Of a DNA stretch of 6,161 bases, positions 5,362 to 6,161 are shown piece by piece. Location of the stretch: positions 610 to 6,770 of the forward strand of contig PFXB01000097.1 of the NCBI GenBank assembly GCA_002791435.1. The letters run 5' to 3'. Each line of letters begins with the position of its first letter. The first letter of the stretch is position 1. Made by a program: the position numbers and the translations under genes. Source of the stretch: a candidate division WWE3 bacterium CG_4_9_14_3_um_filter_43_9 (GTDB lineage: Bacteria > Patescibacteriota > CPR3 > GCA-002780085). Under the pieces are notes generated by a model that was not told where the DNA came from, did no database searches, and saw only the letters and a program-made list of their open reading frames with translations.

Positions 5362-5440
5362 AAAGTCAAAAGTAATGAAGAATGACGGCGGTTTCGAAAA
5401 ACGGTTCTGGATAAGAATTTGCCGGGGGAGGCCTTGCAAA
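5362..5440. repeat. 79-bp direct repeat, copy B
   Basis: This is the second copy of the repeat at 3046-3124, separated by 2316 bp start to start. Its right end lies two bases from the stop codon of the transporter gene (5443-5445), and identity stops there abruptly: AAATTA instead of AAGGCT. On the minus strand the end of the copy gives TTTGC ... GCAAA just after the transporter stop, a weak stem that might help end that transcript. Confidence 0.9.
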
Positions 5441-5442
5441 AA

Positions 5443-6161
5443 TTAAAAGAGCGTCAGTTTGAGCGTGGCTGCGAGCATGACAGCCGCCGCCAGAAGCCTT
5501 ATGCCATAGACCTTGAGAGTGTGTTTTTCCAAGACCTGCGCTTTTTTAGGAAAAAAGAGAGCCAAGAGAATTACTATCACCATTGAAAGCGGCAAAGAAA
5601 GAATCAGATTTGAAATTCCCATATTTTCAGAAACAGCCTTGTTGGCAGATAAGACTCCAACCACACCGAAGATTGCCATCATCCAAATTCCACCCACGTT
5701 GCCCATCTTCAGTTGCCGCCAGTCTTTGCAGAAAAAAGGAAATGTTAAGAGTAAAAATAGCTGGGCTAAAATATCAACCCACAGGGAAGCTTCCCAAAAG
5801 CCGGTTTCGCCAACTGCTTTTCCGATAAAGAAATAAAAGAAGGATAAGACGAAAATTTCCAAGATCAGCAAGAGAATGCCCTTGCGGAAGAAAGATCGGA
5901 AAGAGAATTTCTCATCCAGAGCGACAAAAAAGCCGGCCAAAACCGCCATTGCCATGAGCAAGTAACTGGAAAAAGAGTAAGACTCACCCAAAAAGAAAAC
6001 CCCTAACATAACCGACAGAATAACCCGCAGGTTGAGTAAGGGAGTGATGATTGAGATGTCCAGTTTTTGGAGAACGGTCAGATATAAAATTCCTGAGGCC
6101 GCGTATAGCAAGGCAGCCGGCATGATATTGCCCCAGGCAACGGGAAGGGTGACGTGGTTTG
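5443..6161 (-). CDS. EamA/DMT-superfamily transporter, 5' end beyond the right edge
   Basis: The visible 238 residues are almost entirely hydrophobic helices separated by short loops. The part ...LLYAASGILYLTVLQKLDISIITPLLNLRVILSVMLGVFFLGE... is the second half of a first EamA domain, with the typical loop, LGE and following helix. A short basic loop (DEKFSFRSFFRK) leads to a second set of helices containing SANKAVSENMGISNLILSLPLSMVIVILLALFF, the matching segment of the second domain. Proteins of this superfamily usually have ten helices and move small metabolites across the inner membrane; the substrate cannot be read from sequence. The frame is open to the window edge (NHVTLPVAWGNI before the Met at 6123), and helices expected at the N-terminus are missing, so the gene starts outside. 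It ends two bases from repeat copy B. Confidence 0.82.
   Translation of the reverse strand, partial: NHVTLPVAWGNIMPAALLYAASGILYLTVLQKLDISIITPLLNLRVILSVMLGVFFLGESYSFSSYLLMAMAVLAGFFVALDEKFSFRSFFRKGILLLILEIFVLSFFYFFIGKAVGETGFWEASLWVDILAQLFLLLTFPFFCKDWRQLKMGNVGGIWMMAIFGVVGVLSANKAVSENMGISNLILSLPLSMVIVILLALFFPKKAQVLEKHTLKVYGIRLLAAAVMLAATLKLTLF

Noticed and set aside
3046..5440. Integron cassette with attC sites
   Set aside because: The repeats lack the paired R and L boxes of attC as far as I can see, and no integrase is visible. Two genes per cassette in this setting is also not typical.
3046..5440. CRISPR array or insertion sequence
   Set aside because: There are only two repeat copies 2.3 kb apart with genes between them. 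There is no transposase, and the flanking repeats are direct rather than terminal inverted repeats.
6121..6123. ATG as the start of the transporter gene
   Set aside because: The frame stays open to the window edge, and the visible protein begins in the middle of the first EamA domain, so this Met is most likely internal.

Overview
The window most resembles a Candidate Phyla Radiation (Patescibacteria) chromosome, perhaps the Microgenomates side. This rests on general features: compact genes, the standard stop codons, AT-rich intergenic filler built from AATTCAA/AAGTCAA-type heptamers, a TMTC-like membrane glycosyltransferase with TPRs, and proteins of unknown function. No rRNA or other phylogenetic marker is present, so the placement is an inference.

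Layout from left to right. Positions 1-196 (minus) hold the N-terminus of a class I SAM-dependent methyltransferase that runs off the left edge. Positions 197-412 are non-coding and contain a large nested inverted repeat (262-359). Positions 413-1102 (minus) encode a compact ferredoxin-NADP+ reductase-type flavoprotein with a hairpin-rich leader. A perfect 34-bp palindrome (1168-1201) separates it from a 553-residue, multi-pass GT-C/TMTC-like protein with C-terminal TPRs (1211-2872, minus), which has a recognisable promoter. Positions 2873-3263 are a repeat-dense intergenic region with a heptanucleotide array, a REP-like palindrome and the first copy of a 79-bp repeat. Two plus-strand genes follow (3264-3590 and 3587-5302), overlapping by ATGA: a small helical protein of unknown function and a 571-residue predicted single-pass membrane protein with a papain-like Cys/His C-terminal domain. 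The second copy of the 79-bp repeat (5362-5440) comes next, then an EamA/DMT-type transporter (5443-6161, minus) that runs off the right edge.

The strongest unexplained signal is the plus-strand two-gene island. It lies between near-identical direct repeats (78 of 79 positions), in a neighbourhood where every other gene is on the minus strand, and its first gene is visibly more AT-rich than the flanking reductase gene. It looks like a mobile or recombining cassette whose cargo is a translationally coupled pair ending in an outward-facing cysteine peptidase or amidase-like domain. The minus-strand genes do not form one obvious pathway. The glycosyltransferase-like protein and the transporter are both membrane proteins, and the reductase and methyltransferase may simply be neighbours.
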